A stretch of DNA of 64,000 bases from a virus. Where the stretch lies: the IMG/VR virus record IMGVR_UViG_3300032224_000970, positions 1 through 64,000 of that record. One strand, given 5' to 3'. Of the stretch, positions 40,782 through 50,747 are shown piece by piece (within the stretch, counting starts at the first letter, position 1; each line of letters starts with the position of its first letter). Under the pieces are notes generated by a model that was given only the letters and a program-made list of their open reading frames with translations, did not search any database and was not told where the DNA came from. The position numbers and the translations under genes are program-made.

Positions 40782-42386
40782 ATGACTCGTCGTTATACTG
40801 GTGGATTTTTATCCTCAACAGAACAAGCAACTGATGCTAACTCAGCGAATGGTATTTTTACTCTGTCAGAAGCAGCAGAGAAAACTGCACTCGGTAGTTT
40901 TCCAACAGGTCGTTACAGTACAGGAAGATCTCTAAGATTTAGACGTAGTGCTGGTGGTTATCTAAGTCGCACACCAACAACTAATGGAAGTGGATCTACA
41001 CTTACTTGGGCTGGTTGGGTTAAAAGAGGTATTATTGGCGGTAGCGATTATAATGTTTTATATTCAGCTGGTTCTGGAGACGGTACTCTTAGTGCTTTGT
41101 ATTTTGGAACAGATGATAAATTAAATTGGTTAAGTTATAATGGTAGTTATCAATGGCAATTAATTTCAACTGCAGTTTTTAGAGATCCCTCTGCTTGGTA
41201 TCATATTGTTGCAGTACTTGATACTACACAAGCATCATCAACCAATAGAATTAAGATATATGTAAATAATGTTCAAATAACTTCTTTTGGAACATCTACA
41301 TATCCATCACAAAGTTATGCAAGCCCATTCTATAACCAAACATCTTATGCTCAATTTATAGGTCGTTGGGGTACTTGGAATGGTTCGCACATATATGATG
41401 GTTATCTCTCTGATGTTTATCTTATTGATGGACAGGCATTAACTCCTTCTTCGTTCGGACAAACTGATGCTGCAACAAACGTATGGATTCCAAAACGCTA
41501 CACTGGTACATATGGAACCAATGGTTTTAATCTACCATTCACTGTAGATACAACTTTTAGTGCAGACTTTTTAGTAGTTGCTGGTGGTGGCGGTGGTGGT
41601 TCTAATCGAGGTGGTGGTGGCGGTGCAGGTGGTTTCAGGACTTCCGCTGGAACAAGTGGAGCTAATTCTTCTGCTGAAACTGCTTTAACTTTATCTACAG
41701 GAACTACTTATACTGTAACTGTTGGTGGTGGCGGTGGATCAGCAACCAATGGTAGCAACTCTGTACTTGGAAGTATTACTTCTACTGGTGGTGGTCGAGG
41801 TGAAGGTGCTTCTTCTGGTTCTGGCTCTACTGGTGGTTCTGGTGGTGGTGGATCTGGTGATGCTGGAATTGGCTCGGCAGGAACTTCTGCTCAAGGTTTT
41901 AGTGGTGGTACTGGTGCCGACACTGGTTCAGGTCGTGCAGCTGGTGGTGGCGGTGGAGCTAGTGCTGTTGGTAGTAATGCAGTAGGAACAGTAGCAGGTA
42001 ATGGTGGTAATGGTCTTGCTACAACAATTACAGGTTCCTCAGTAACATACTCTGCTGGTGGCGGTGGTGGTTATTTAAACAACGGAACTGCTGGTACTGC
42101 AGGATCTGGTGGATCATCTGGTCTTGGAGGTGCAGGTGCTTCAGGTGGATCTGGAGGTACAGGTGGATCTGCTTCATCAAATACTGGTAGCGGTGGTGGT
42201 GGGGCTGCTGCAGTTGCTTCAGGTGGATCTGGAGGTTCTGGTATTGTTATTATTAAAATTCCATCATCAAGAAATGCATATTTTAGTTCTGGTGTAACCT
42301 CTACATTATCAACATCAGTTGCTGGATATAAAATCTATACTGTAACTGCTACATCTACAACATCTGAAACGGTAACATTCGCATGA
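40782..42386 (+). CDS. LamG plus glycine-rich adhesin, 534 aa
   Basis: This has an N-terminus (RYTGGFLSSTEQATDANSANGIF), a LamG domain (about 45-230: TLTWAGWVKRG, WYHIVAVLDTTQASSTNRIKIYVNN, YDGYLSDVYLIDGQALTPSSFG) and then a glycine-rich domain (about 265-500: VVAGGGGGGSNRGGGGGAGGF and many GGGG runs), followed by a short Thr-rich end. Glycine-rich tip domains of this kind (polyglycine helix sandwich, as in T4-like gp38 adhesins) carry variable receptor loops. It shares its first ~230 residues with the other LamG adhesins here. It overlaps the next gene by four bases. Confidence 0.8.
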   Translation: MTRRYTGGFLSSTEQATDANSANGIFTLSEAAEKTALGSFPTGRYSTGRSLRFRRSAGGYLSRTPTTNGSGSTLTWAGWVKRGIIGGSDYNVLYSAGSGDGTLSALYFGTDDKLNWLSYNGSYQWQLISTAVFRDPSAWYHIVAVLDTTQASSTNRIKIYVNNVQITSFGTSTYPSQSYASPFYNQTSYAQFIGRWGTWNGSHIYDGYLSDVYLIDGQALTPSSFGQTDAATNVWIPKRYTGTYGTNGFNLPFTVDTTFSADFLVVAGGGGGGSNRGGGGGAGGFRTSAGTSGANSSAETALTLSTGTTYTVTVGGGGGSATNGSNSVLGSITSTGGGRGEGASSGSGSTGGSGGGGSGDAGIGSAGTSAQGFSGGTGADTGSGRAAGGGGGASAVGSNAVGTVAGNGGNGLATTITGSSVTYSAGGGGGYLNNGTAGTAGSGGSSGLGGAGASGGSGGTGGSASSNTGSGGGGAAAVASGGSGGSGIVIIKIPSSRNAYFSSGVTSTLSTSVAGYKIYTVTATSTTSETVTFA

Positions 42387-42739
42387 GTCACTTTGCTAAA
42401 TTAGATAAAAATAATATTGTTGTCTTTGTAACTGTTGGTAGACAGGAAGACGATGGTAAGGAAGCAGAATTAACTGCTCGTACAGGAGATGTTTACAAAC
42501 AAACATCTTACAATACACAGGGTGGTGTTCATCTATTAGGTGGAACACCATTTAGAAAAAATTACGCAGGAATTGGATACACTTACGACGAAGAACGTGA
42601 TGCATTCATACCATCGAAAGAATTTAACTCTTGGGTTTTAAATGAAGAAACCTGCTTATGGGAAGCACCAACTGCCATGCCACTAGACGGAAAATTATAT
42701 GATTGGGATGAATCTCAACAGAAATGGGTGGAGGCTTAA
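42383..42739 (+). CDS. conserved small fibre-region protein, 118 aa
   Basis: This protein is of a kind I recognise from many aquatic phages: FAKLDKNNIVVFVTVGRQ, a middle TSYNTQGGVHLLGGTPFRKNYAGIGYTYDEERDAFIP and a C-terminal PKFNSWVLNEETCLWEAP-like segment with final YDWDESQQKWVEA. Its function is unknown; it is always found near tail-fibre genes in my memory. It overlaps the upstream adhesin (ATGA) and abuts the next. A virion tip or chaperone role is inferred. Confidence 0.8.
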   Translation: MSHFAKLDKNNIVVFVTVGRQEDDGKEAELTARTGDVYKQTSYNTQGGVHLLGGTPFRKNYAGIGYTYDEERDAFIPSKEFNSWVLNEETCLWEAPTAMPLDGKLYDWDESQQKWVEA

Positions 42740-45700
42740 ATGGCAATTTATGTTGGCTCAGACGCATCAAGTAGCGGAAACAATTGGCTTGCAACTAATA
42801 TTAGCACAACAGCAGGAATTACTAATGACTTGTTAGTTGACGTTCCTGGTATTGCATCAGTAACATCACAACCAGATGTTGGTGGTGTACAGCGTGGTAA
42901 CTACTGCACTCTTAGTGTGGTTGATTTTGATACTGCTGCTCCAACTGGTGGAGGTCTAATTTTAACCAATGGTTTTTCCAGAGGAACAATGGCTATTCCT
43001 TCTACTGGTAAATGGTATTGGGAAGTATATTTTTCAGCAGTAAGTAATGCAGGTTTAGGTCTTTCCCCATCAACATCTAGAGTTAGTGATGCTAACGGTA
43101 GTGGCGGATTCTGGGGATATATTTATACTGGTAACAAATATGAAGCAGGAAGTGCTAGTGGATATGGATCTACTTTTACTGCTGGTGATACCATTGCGGT
43201 TGCAGTAGATGCTGATGCAGGTACAGTTACTTACTATAAAAATAATGTAAGCCAAGGTATTGCACACCGATTAGATTTTAAAAATATACAGTGGTTACCT
43301 ACTTGCAGACCAATTACTTCTAGTACTGGGTATATAAATTTTGGTCAACGTGCATATACATATACTCCACCAGCTGGATATAAATCTCTTTGCACAACTA
43401 ACTTACCAAACCCAGTTATCAAACTTCCATCAGATCACTTTGATGTAAAGACATATACTGGTAATGGTACACAGTTAATGGTTGGTGTTAACCCAAAACA
43501 GTTACAAACAGCTTCGATTAATAAATCTCTAAGATTTAAATCAAATCTTAAAACATATTTAACCAGAACACCTTCAAGTGCTTCTAATCGTCAGACATGG
43601 ACTTGGAGTGGTTGGGTAAAAAGAGGTCTCTCAAACACTCGTATGACACTCATGGGTGGATATACAGGAACAACAAATGGTAGTTTAAGAACTGAAGTAA
43701 TTATTTTGGATGGCGGTGCTTTCCAAATGTATACAGACCAGATACAAACTGCCACCGACTTCTCTGTAGTTACAAATCAAATTTTCAAAGATACATCTTC
43801 TTGGTATCACTTTGTTGCAGTTCTTGATACTACACAATCATCTTCAGTAAATAGAGTTAAGCTGTATGTAAATGGAGTTCAGATATCTTCGTTTTCTAGT
43901 GCATCATATCCATCACAAAACTATCAGAGTGGTATTAATTACAATAATATTCAATATATTAATAGGTATTATGATACATCTGGTGGCAATTATTATGGCG
44001 ATGGTTATCTTGCTGATGTCAACTTTATTGATGGTCAAGCATTAACACCATCTAGTTTTGGTCAATTTGATGCCAACAATAACTGGGCACCAAAAACATA
44101 TACTGGTACATATGGTACAAATGGATATAAACTAGATTTTAATGATACACGTAGTCCAACTACTGCTGCTTATGATGTTTCTGGTAACAGCAATCATTGG
44201 ACACCATTAATTGAAACAGCACTTGCTTCTGCTGGGTGGAATACTGCTCCAACTGCAGCAAATGCACCTAACGTACTTTACTACGGAACTCCAGGAACTT
44301 ATACTTGGACAGCACCTGCTGGCGTAACATCTGTCACTTACCTAGTTGTAGGTGGTGGCGGTGGCGGTGGTGATGGTGTTCCAACAAGAACAACTGGTGC
44401 AGGTGGCGGTGCAGGTGGTTATTTAACTGGCACATTATCTGTAACACCATCAACTTCGTATACTGTAACTGTTGGTGCAGGTGGTCTTCCAGGCACTTCT
44501 CCTACGAATGGTGGTAACTCTGTATTTGCATCTATTACTGCACTTGGTGGTGGTTATGGTGCGTATGGTGGTAATAATGGTGCAACAGGTGGTACTGGTG
44601 GATCTGGTGGTGGAACTTCTGGTCCATATAGTGGTGGTACAACTAATGGTGGACTAGGAACTGCTGGACAAGGTAATAATGGTGGTGTTGCATCACAATT
44701 TTCTTGCTCTGGTGGCGGTGGTGCTGGGCAGGTTGGAGGTAACTCTTCTCCAGGTGCTTATGGTGGTAATGGTTTAGCAAATACTATCACTGGTGTTTCA
44801 GTATACTATGCTGGCGGTGGTGGTGGATCAATTGGTGGTCTCGGTGGTGGAGGTAGACAAGCAGACAATCCTTCTAGCGGAACTGCAGCACGTCCAGGAA
44901 CTGATGGTCTCGGTGGTGGCGGTGGCGGTGGTTCAAACCCAACTACTGCTGCAGCGAGAGGTGGTTCTGGTGTAGTTATTCTTTCTTACACTAATGCTGG
45001 TTCATATGTTGGTGCTGGTGTAGGTTCTTCTATTAATAATGATAGTTCGATGGATGTTCCTGCGAACAGTGTAGATTCTCTTGGTAACAGTATTGGTAAT
45101 TTTGCTATTTGGTCAACAAGCAACCAAACTGCATCTTACAATACAACTGCAACAATATCTGAGGGAGGATTATTAGCAACTGGTGGTGCAATTAATAATT
45201 CTTGGAATGCTATTGGGAGTTTAACTATCCCAACAACTGGTAAGTGGTATTGGGAAGTTGAATGTTCCCCTACAGCTTATGGTAATGGATATACTGGAAT
45301 TACTGGTAAAAATATTTCAAAGAATACTGGTTGGAGGATTGGTACTGGTGTTCTATTAAATGATGGAACCACAGCATATACATATACATCGTACAATACA
45401 ACTTCAGCGAATAGAGTTGGTATTGCATATGATGCAGATGCAGGCAAGATGTGGTTTACAGATATCTCTGGTGCATGGTTAAACAGTAAGACTCCAGGCG
45501 TAGATACAACTGGTTTAGTTTCTGGTATTATTAAAGATGACTATGTTCCATTCTGGAGTTATAACTCTGGCGCTGAGATTAACTTATATGTACGTGCTAA
45601 TTTTGGCCAGTCACCATTTGCTTATACTCAACCGACTGGATTTAAATCTCTTAACACTAAGAACTTAAATGATGTTGGTGTTTCTAACCTACCAGATAAC

Positions 45701-46627
45701 TACGGTAACTACGTTAATTCTCCAGATTTAGTATGGATTAAGTCTAGATCTGGTGCTTATGATCACCAACTTGCAGATACAATTCGTGGACCAAGATTAG
45801 GATTAAAGGCTAATTCTCAGGCTGTTCAATCAGCTGAAGCCAATGGCGTTCAAACTTTTATGCCTAATGGATTCATTGTTAACTCGGCACAAGATTTCAA
45901 TAACTCTGGTTCAACATATGTTACTTGGAATTGGAATCGTGGTAAGATTCCAGGATTTGATATTGTAAATTACGGTGGTAATATTACAAACTATCTACCA
46001 TTAACTATTCCACATAACTTAGGTGCACCACCTGCATTTATGATGGTTAAAGCCATGACTGATAGTACTGCTGGTAATAGAAACTGGAACTGCTATCATA
46101 AGGGACTTGGTCCAGGATATACAACATATATATCCTTAGTATCTTCAGCAGCAAACACTGACATTTGGGCAAATATTGTACCCGATTCTAAGAATTTTTA
46201 TATCGGTGGGGCTGCTAATGCACAGGAAATTAACTATACTGGTGGTTCTTATATTGCTTATCTGTGGGCAGAGGTTCCAGGATTTAGTAGAATGGGATTA
46301 TATACTGGTAATGGTGGAACAAGTAATTTTATATACTGTGGGTTTAGACCAAGATTTGTTATGGTAAAAGCCACTGGTACTGCAAACTCTACTAATAATA
46401 GTACAGAGTGGACTATTTGGGATACTGCCAGAAATATATTAAATCCAACTTTACAAGAACTATATCCAAATCGCGCATTTGCTGAAGCAACAGATGGTTC
46501 AGGTATTGATATTCTTTCAAATGGATTTAATTTGAAGAGAAACTCTGAATATGCAAACTGGTCTGGTACCAACTATATATTTGTTGCTTTTGCTGAGGCA
46601 CCATTTAAGTATGCCAATGCTCGATAA
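42740..46627 (+). CDS. multidomain adhesin (SPRY-LamG-Gly-rich-SPRY), 1295 aa
   Basis: Domain order, by eye: SPRY-like domain at about 55-215 (GTMAIPSTGKWYWEVYFSAV, AVDADAGTVTYYKNNVS); LamG at about 255-440 (TWTWSGWVKRGLSNTR, KLYVNGVQIS, YLADVNFIDGQALTPSSFGQF); glycine-rich domain at about 530-750 (YLVVGGGGGGGDGVP, repeated GGGG); second SPRY at about 820-980 (TIPTTGKWYWEVECSPTAYG); and a C-terminal domain (about 990-1290: PDLVWIKSRSGAYDHQL, IPHNLGAPPAFMMVK, YLWAEVPGFSRMGLYTGNGG) shared with the 37187 adhesin. It is the most complex likely receptor-binding protein in the window. Confidence 0.8.
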   Translation: MAIYVGSDASSSGNNWLATNISTTAGITNDLLVDVPGIASVTSQPDVGGVQRGNYCTLSVVDFDTAAPTGGGLILTNGFSRGTMAIPSTGKWYWEVYFSAVSNAGLGLSPSTSRVSDANGSGGFWGYIYTGNKYEAGSASGYGSTFTAGDTIAVAVDADAGTVTYYKNNVSQGIAHRLDFKNIQWLPTCRPITSSTGYINFGQRAYTYTPPAGYKSLCTTNLPNPVIKLPSDHFDVKTYTGNGTQLMVGVNPKQLQTASINKSLRFKSNLKTYLTRTPSSASNRQTWTWSGWVKRGLSNTRMTLMGGYTGTTNGSLRTEVIILDGGAFQMYTDQIQTATDFSVVTNQIFKDTSSWYHFVAVLDTTQSSSVNRVKLYVNGVQISSFSSASYPSQNYQSGINYNNIQYINRYYDTSGGNYYGDGYLADVNFIDGQALTPSSFGQFDANNNWAPKTYTGTYGTNGYKLDFNDTRSPTTAAYDVSGNSNHWTPLIETALASAGWNTAPTAANAPNVLYYGTPGTYTWTAPAGVTSVTYLVVGGGGGGGDGVPTRTTGAGGGAGGYLTGTLSVTPSTSYTVTVGAGGLPGTSPTNGGNSVFASITALGGGYGAYGGNNGATGGTGGSGGGTSGPYSGGTTNGGLGTAGQGNNGGVASQFSCSGGGGAGQVGGNSSPGAYGGNGLANTITGVSVYYAGGGGGSIGGLGGGGRQADNPSSGTAARPGTDGLGGGGGGGSNPTTAAARGGSGVVILSYTNAGSYVGAGVGSSINNDSSMDVPANSVDSLGNSIGNFAIWSTSNQTASYNTTATISEGGLLATGGAINNSWNAIGSLTIPTTGKWYWEVECSPTAYGNGYTGITGKNISKNTGWRIGTGVLLNDGTTAYTYTSYNTTSANRVGIAYDADAGKMWFTDISGAWLNSKTPGVDTTGLVSGIIKDDYVPFWSYNSGAEINLYVRANFGQSPFAYTQPTGFKSLNTKNLNDVGVSNLPDNYGNYVNSPDLVWIKSRSGAYDHQLADTIRGPRLGLKANSQAVQSAEANGVQTFMPNGFIVNSAQDFNNSGSTYVTWNWNRGKIPGFDIVNYGGNITNYLPLTIPHNLGAPPAFMMVKAMTDSTAGNRNWNCYHKGLGPGYTTYISLVSSAANTDIWANIVPDSKNFYIGGAANAQEINYTGGSYIAYLWAEVPGFSRMGLYTGNGGTSNFIYCGFRPRFVMVKATGTANSTNNSTEWTIWDTARNILNPTLQELYPNRAFAEATDGSGIDILSNGFNLKRNSEYANWSGTNYIFVAFAEAPFKYANAR

Positions 46628-46635
46628 CTAAATAA
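46628..46635 (+). promoter_or_regulatory. late-type promoter motif
   Basis: CTAAATAA lies 26 bases upstream of the 46662 start, in the expected position for a late transcript of the following small gene. Confidence 0.55.
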
Positions 46636-46661
46636 TAGAATTCTTTAAGAGGAAATAACAA

Positions 46662-47207
46662 ATGTTCGCTTTAGTAAAAACTGTAAAAAATATGAGCAAT
46701 CAAGATACTCAGGTTATTAGCCTGTTTGCTCCATACACAATCTGGGAAGATAAACATGGCGTACAACATAGTCCAGAAACTTTGTTGTCAATGACAGCTG
46801 ACCAGAAACAGGATGCTGGTATCTATGATGTGGCTTATGCTACTCGCCCAGATGATCGTTTCTATAATGTTTCAGAAGAATCTACATCTTTTGATCAAAC
46901 TGAAAAGATTGTCAAAGTAACTTATACATCAGAGCCAAAACAATTGGATGATATTGATGATGTAAAAGGATTGAAGACGCAGTGGACTAATCAAATTAGT
47001 TCTATCGCAAATTTAATGTTGGCTCAAACTGACTGGATGCTAGTCCGTAAAATTGAACGTAATGTAGATGTTCCAGCAGAAACTACTGCTTATCGTGCAG
47101 CTATTGTTGCTGAGTGTAATCGTATAGTTACTGCCATTGGAAAAGTCAAAACTGTTCCAAAACTTATCGAAGCCATCGAATCTGCTAATTGGCCATCTGC
47201 AGAATAA
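46662..47207 (+). CDS. tail-fibre assembly-type protein, 181 aa (paralogue B)
   Basis: This has an AGAGGAAAT site at good spacing and ATG start. The C-half (IANLMLAQTDWMLVRKIERNVDVPAETTAYRAAIVAECNRIV) corresponds to that of the 40225-40770 protein. Its N-half is different: TQVISLFAPYTIWEDKHGVQHSPETLLSMTADQKQDAGIYDVAYA, ADRF-like, as in other fibre-associated DUF4376-type proteins. A strong terminator follows. It is likely the partner of the 1295-residue adhesin, by analogy with paralogue A. Confidence 0.75.
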   Translation: MFALVKTVKNMSNQDTQVISLFAPYTIWEDKHGVQHSPETLLSMTADQKQDAGIYDVAYATRPDDRFYNVSEESTSFDQTEKIVKVTYTSEPKQLDDIDDVKGLKTQWTNQISSIANLMLAQTDWMLVRKIERNVDVPAETTAYRAAIVAECNRIVTAIGKVKTVPKLIEAIESANWPSAE

Positions 47208-47227
47208 TAAATCGTTGCTCGAACGAG

Positions 47228-47256
47228 ACCCCACCGAGCGTGGGGTTTTTGTTTTT
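47228..47256 (+). terminator. strong rho-independent terminator
   Basis: ACCCCAC (47228-47234) pairs with GTGGGGT (47240-47246) over 7 bp with a 5-base loop, followed by T-rich TTTTGTTTTT. It closes the adhesin operon. Confidence 0.85.
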
Positions 47257-47283
47257 ATCTTTGCAATTGCAGTTTAGAAAACG

Positions 47284-47291
47284 ATAAATAA
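47284..47291 (+). promoter_or_regulatory. late-type promoter motif
   Basis: ATAAATAA, about 22 bases before the 47313 GTG start and just after a terminator, is well placed to start a new late operon. Confidence 0.6.
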
Positions 47292-47312
47292 GAAGTAGAA
47301 TGGGAGATTTCA

Positions 47313-47651
47313 GTGGCATCCGTATCGAATTTATACATTGATCAGGGTTCAACCTACAGTAACATTATTACTGTAGCTTCCAGCACAGGCACAGCTTTAA
47401 ATTTAACTGGATATACCGTGGCTTCTCAGATGAGAAAGTCGTATGGTTCTTCCACATTTTATACATTTACTGCAAGCGTTTATGACGCTGTAACAGGTAA
47501 GGTTAGATTACAACTAACATCGACACAAACTTCTGCGATTCCAGCTGGTAGATATCTTTATGATATAGAAATCACAAATACATCTACAACTGCAAAAACA
47601 AGAATCTTGGAAGGTATTGTTGTCGTAACCCCAGAAATAACGCAGACATAA
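47313..47651 (+). CDS. small structural protein, 112 aa, BppU-type fold
   Basis: This starts at GTG 47313 with GGGAG upstream. The sequence resembles the Ig-like N-domain of phage baseplate upper proteins: VSNLYIDQGSTYSNIITVAS and LNLTGYTVASQMRKSYGSS, then GKVRLQLTSTQTSAIPAGRYLYDIEI with ILEGIVVVTP. Such proteins attach fibres. It is part of a short cluster of small genes before the fibre gene at 47942. Exact role inferred. Confidence 0.7.
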   Translation: MASVSNLYIDQGSTYSNIITVASSTGTALNLTGYTVASQMRKSYGSSTFYTFTASVYDAVTGKVRLQLTSTQTSAIPAGRYLYDIEITNTSTTAKTRILEGIVVVTPEITQT

Positions 47652-47654
47652 AAT

Positions 47655-47927
47655 ATGGCAGAAATAATTGCAATCGTAGATGACCCATCTCTTACAGCGA
47701 TAACTGTAACCACAGGTACAGGAAGTACATTGTCTGATGGTGGTATGGCAGTTATAACTGGGAGTACATTATCTAACCCCCAAACTGTTGAATCAATTTC
47801 ATCGATTGGTAATGTAGACACTACTACATTAGAAAATGGTGCGGTTCTAGTTTATAAAACAACAACAAATAAATGGACTTCTACAACTACGCTAGATGCG
47901 CAGAATATGGAAGCTGGCGAATTTTAA
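47655..47927 (+). CDS. small structural protein, 90 aa
   Basis: This begins AEIIAIVDDPSLTAITVTTG and contains NVDTTTLENGAVLVYKTTTNKWTSTTTLDAQNMEAGEF, a sequence type recurrent in aquatic phage structural clusters near tail fibres. It has no signal peptide or cysteine. A GAGAAAT-like site precedes the following gene rather than this one. The function is unknown to me; a fibre-base or collar role is possible. Confidence 0.72.
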   Translation: MAEIIAIVDDPSLTAITVTTGTGSTLSDGGMAVITGSTLSNPQTVESISSIGNVDTTTLENGAVLVYKTTTNKWTSTTTLDAQNMEAGEF

Positions 47928-47941
47928 CGGAGAAATAAAAG

Positions 47942-50737
47942 ATGGCATCTATAATTAGAATTAAAAGATCATCGACTGTCGGTAATCCAACAACCCTTGG
48001 AGCAGGTGAGTTAGCGTATTCAGCTTTAGCCAACACTGGGTTCACTGGAGGAACTGCTACTGGTGGTAACATCCTATACATCGGTATGGGGGCAGAAACT
48101 GCTGGTAACGCTGCAAACCATTATGCAATCGGTGGTTACTACTATACTCAAGCAATCGATAATGCTACCAACTCTAGCACTGCTTCAACACTTGTTAAAC
48201 GTGATGCTTCTGGTAACTTCTCTGCTGGTACAATTACTGCTGCTTTATCAGGTAATGCTTCTACTGCCACTGCTTTAGCAACTGGTCGTACAATTTCTTT
48301 AACTGGTGATGTTACTTATACATCTGGTTCATTTGATGGTACAGGTAACGTAACTGGTACTGCTACTTTAGCAAACACTGCAGTTACTGCTGGTTCATAC
48401 GGTTCTTCTACTGCGATCCCAACATTTACTGTTGACTCAAAAGGTCGTTTAACTGCAGCTGGCACTGCATCAATTAGCACAACATTATCATTGAACGCTG
48501 GTAGTTCTACTTCTGCCACTGTTGCTCTTGGTACTGATAACTTAACATTCACTGGTGGTTCTGGTATTACCACTAGCATAGCAAAAGTAAGCACTACTTC
48601 TACGCTAACTATCGCCATCGATTCTACAGTTGCGACATTAACTGGCACTCAAACTCTTACAAATAAGACTTTAACACTACCAACTATCGGTGGTACTGGT
48701 GCTACATTTAATGGTTCTACTTCTGGCACGACTGTTCTTAAAGCATCTGCTGCTGCAGGTTCTACAACTATCACTCTTCCAGCAACTACAGGTACTGTTG
48801 TTACTACTGGTGATACTGGTACTGTTACTGATACCATGCTGGCTGGTAGTATATCTAATGGTAAACTAACAAACAGTTCAGTTACTATTAACGGAACTTC
48901 TGTTTCTCTTGGTGCTTCTGCAACTGTTACTGCTGCAGCTGGTACATTAACAGGCACAACTCTTAACGCTACTGTTGTTTCTTCTAGTTTAACTAGTGTT
49001 GGAACTATCGCAACTGGTGTCTGGAATGGTACAACAGTTGCTGTTGGTTACGGTGGTACTGGAACTACGAATGGTTCTATCACTGGTACTGGCGCACTAA
49101 CTTTTACTGCTGGTGGTTCAAATACTAACGTAAACCTAGTTCCAAATGGTACTGGTATTGTTGACGTCGGTGGTAAGCGTGTTGGTAATGCTGCAGATCC
49201 TACACAATCTACTGATTTAGCAACTAAAGCATACGTTGATGGTCTATCAAATGGTTTAGATGTTAAGCAATCTGTTGTTGCTGCATCTACAACTGCACTT
49301 ACTGTAACATATTCTAATGGCACTGGTGGTGTTGGTGCTACATTAACCAACGCTGGTACTCAGGCTGCATTTACTCTTGATGGTATTGCACTATCATCTG
49401 GTGATCGTGTTCTTATTAAAGACCAAGCATCTGGTTTACAGAATGGTGTTTACACTGTTACAACAGTTGGTACAATTTCTACAAACTGGGTTCTTACTCG
49501 TGCCACTGACTTTGATAATAGTCCAAGCACTGAAGTTGGTCCAGGCACTTTCTTCTTCGTTGAACAAGGTAATACTCAAGCAGACAATGGTTATGTTGTA
49601 AATACTGATACTGCCATTACTATTGGTACTACTGCTATTTCTTTCAGTCAGTTCTCTGGTGCTGGTCAAATTACTGCTGGTGCTGGTTTAACTAAGTCTG
49701 GTAATACTATTGACGTAGTTGGTACATTAAACCGTATTAGCGTTGCTACTGACTCTATCGACATTTCTGCAAGTTATGTTGGTCAGACTTCTATTACTAC
49801 TCTTGGTACAGTTACTACTGGTACTTGGAATGGTTCAGTAATTGGTTCTACTTACGGTGGTACTGGTGTTAACAACGGATCTGCCACTCTTACAATGGCA
49901 GGTAGCGTTACCCACGCTGGTGCATATACTCAGTCTTTCACTGCCACTGGTAATACTGCTGTTACATTACCAACTACTGGTACTCTAGCGACTTTAGCTG
50001 GAACAGAAACATTTACCAATAAGACTTTAACTAGCCCATCATTAACTACTCCAGCTATTGGCTCTGGTGGTTTTACTATCGCTGGTTCTACTTCTGGCAC
50101 TGTTAGTATTGTTAGCCAAGCGACTGCTTCTGGTACATTAACTCTACCAAATGGTGCAGATACATTAGTTGGTCGTGCCACTACTGACACATTAACTAAC
50201 AAGACTTTAACTTCACCAACTATCAATGGTGGTGCGGCATCTGCTCTTACTACTTTAGCAGTTCGTGATACTTCTGCTGCGTTTGATGTAACAATCGCTG
50301 CAACTTCTTCTACTACTCTTACTGCTGGTAGAACATTGACTATTGATATGGTTAATGCTGCGAGAACTATTAAACTTGCAGGTAACATTGATTTAGCAGC
50401 AAACTTCACTACTTCTGGTGCCAATGCTTTAACATTGACTACCACTGGTGCTACAAACGTAACTCTACCAACTACTGGTACTCTTGTTAACAGTGCAGTA
50501 ACTACTCTATCATCTCTAGCAAGTATCGGTACTATTACTACTGGTACTTGGAATGGTACTGTAATCGGTTCTTCTTATGGTGGTACTGGCTTTAGCACTT
50601 ATGCAACTGGTGACATTATTTACGCATCTGCGTCAAATACACTATCTAAATTAACAGCTGGTACAAGTGGTCAGGTTCTTCAAGTCTCTGCTGGTGGTGT
50701 TCCAACATGGGCAGACGTTGATGGTGGTACGTACTAA
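47942..50737 (+). CDS. long tail fibre, 931 aa
   Basis: This is a repeat-rich fibre. The N-terminus IIRIKRSSTVGNPTTLGAGELAYS is a conserved attachment sequence of phage fibres. It is followed by GRTISLTGDVTYTSGSFDG, DVTYT- and TNKTLT-type units, and GTVTTGTWNGxxIGSxYGGTGxxN repeats (three clear copies); about 350-420 has a segment ATKAYVDGLSNGLDVKQSVVAAST often found near fibre collars. The C-terminus ends VPTWADVDGGTY. It probably forms a trimeric beta-helical shaft. A terminator follows. Confidence 0.82.
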   Translation: MASIIRIKRSSTVGNPTTLGAGELAYSALANTGFTGGTATGGNILYIGMGAETAGNAANHYAIGGYYYTQAIDNATNSSTASTLVKRDASGNFSAGTITAALSGNASTATALATGRTISLTGDVTYTSGSFDGTGNVTGTATLANTAVTAGSYGSSTAIPTFTVDSKGRLTAAGTASISTTLSLNAGSSTSATVALGTDNLTFTGGSGITTSIAKVSTTSTLTIAIDSTVATLTGTQTLTNKTLTLPTIGGTGATFNGSTSGTTVLKASAAAGSTTITLPATTGTVVTTGDTGTVTDTMLAGSISNGKLTNSSVTINGTSVSLGASATVTAAAGTLTGTTLNATVVSSSLTSVGTIATGVWNGTTVAVGYGGTGTTNGSITGTGALTFTAGGSNTNVNLVPNGTGIVDVGGKRVGNAADPTQSTDLATKAYVDGLSNGLDVKQSVVAASTTALTVTYSNGTGGVGATLTNAGTQAAFTLDGIALSSGDRVLIKDQASGLQNGVYTVTTVGTISTNWVLTRATDFDNSPSTEVGPGTFFFVEQGNTQADNGYVVNTDTAITIGTTAISFSQFSGAGQITAGAGLTKSGNTIDVVGTLNRISVATDSIDISASYVGQTSITTLGTVTTGTWNGSVIGSTYGGTGVNNGSATLTMAGSVTHAGAYTQSFTATGNTAVTLPTTGTLATLAGTETFTNKTLTSPSLTTPAIGSGGFTIAGSTSGTVSIVSQATASGTLTLPNGADTLVGRATTDTLTNKTLTSPTINGGAASALTTLAVRDTSAAFDVTIAATSSTTLTAGRTLTIDMVNAARTIKLAGNIDLAANFTTSGANALTLTTTGATNVTLPTTGTLVNSAVTTLSSLASIGTITTGTWNGTVIGSSYGGTGFSTYATGDIIYASASNTLSKLTAGTSGQVLQVSAGGVPTWADVDGGTY

Positions 50738-50747
50738 TTGATTTTCG

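Noticed and set aside
48316-50445. Long minus-strand open frames (100-171 codons) in the fibre gene
   Set aside because: Val/Pro/Ala-rich products reflecting the Thr/Gly repeat codons on the coding strand; no starts with ribosome sites and no recognisable domains.
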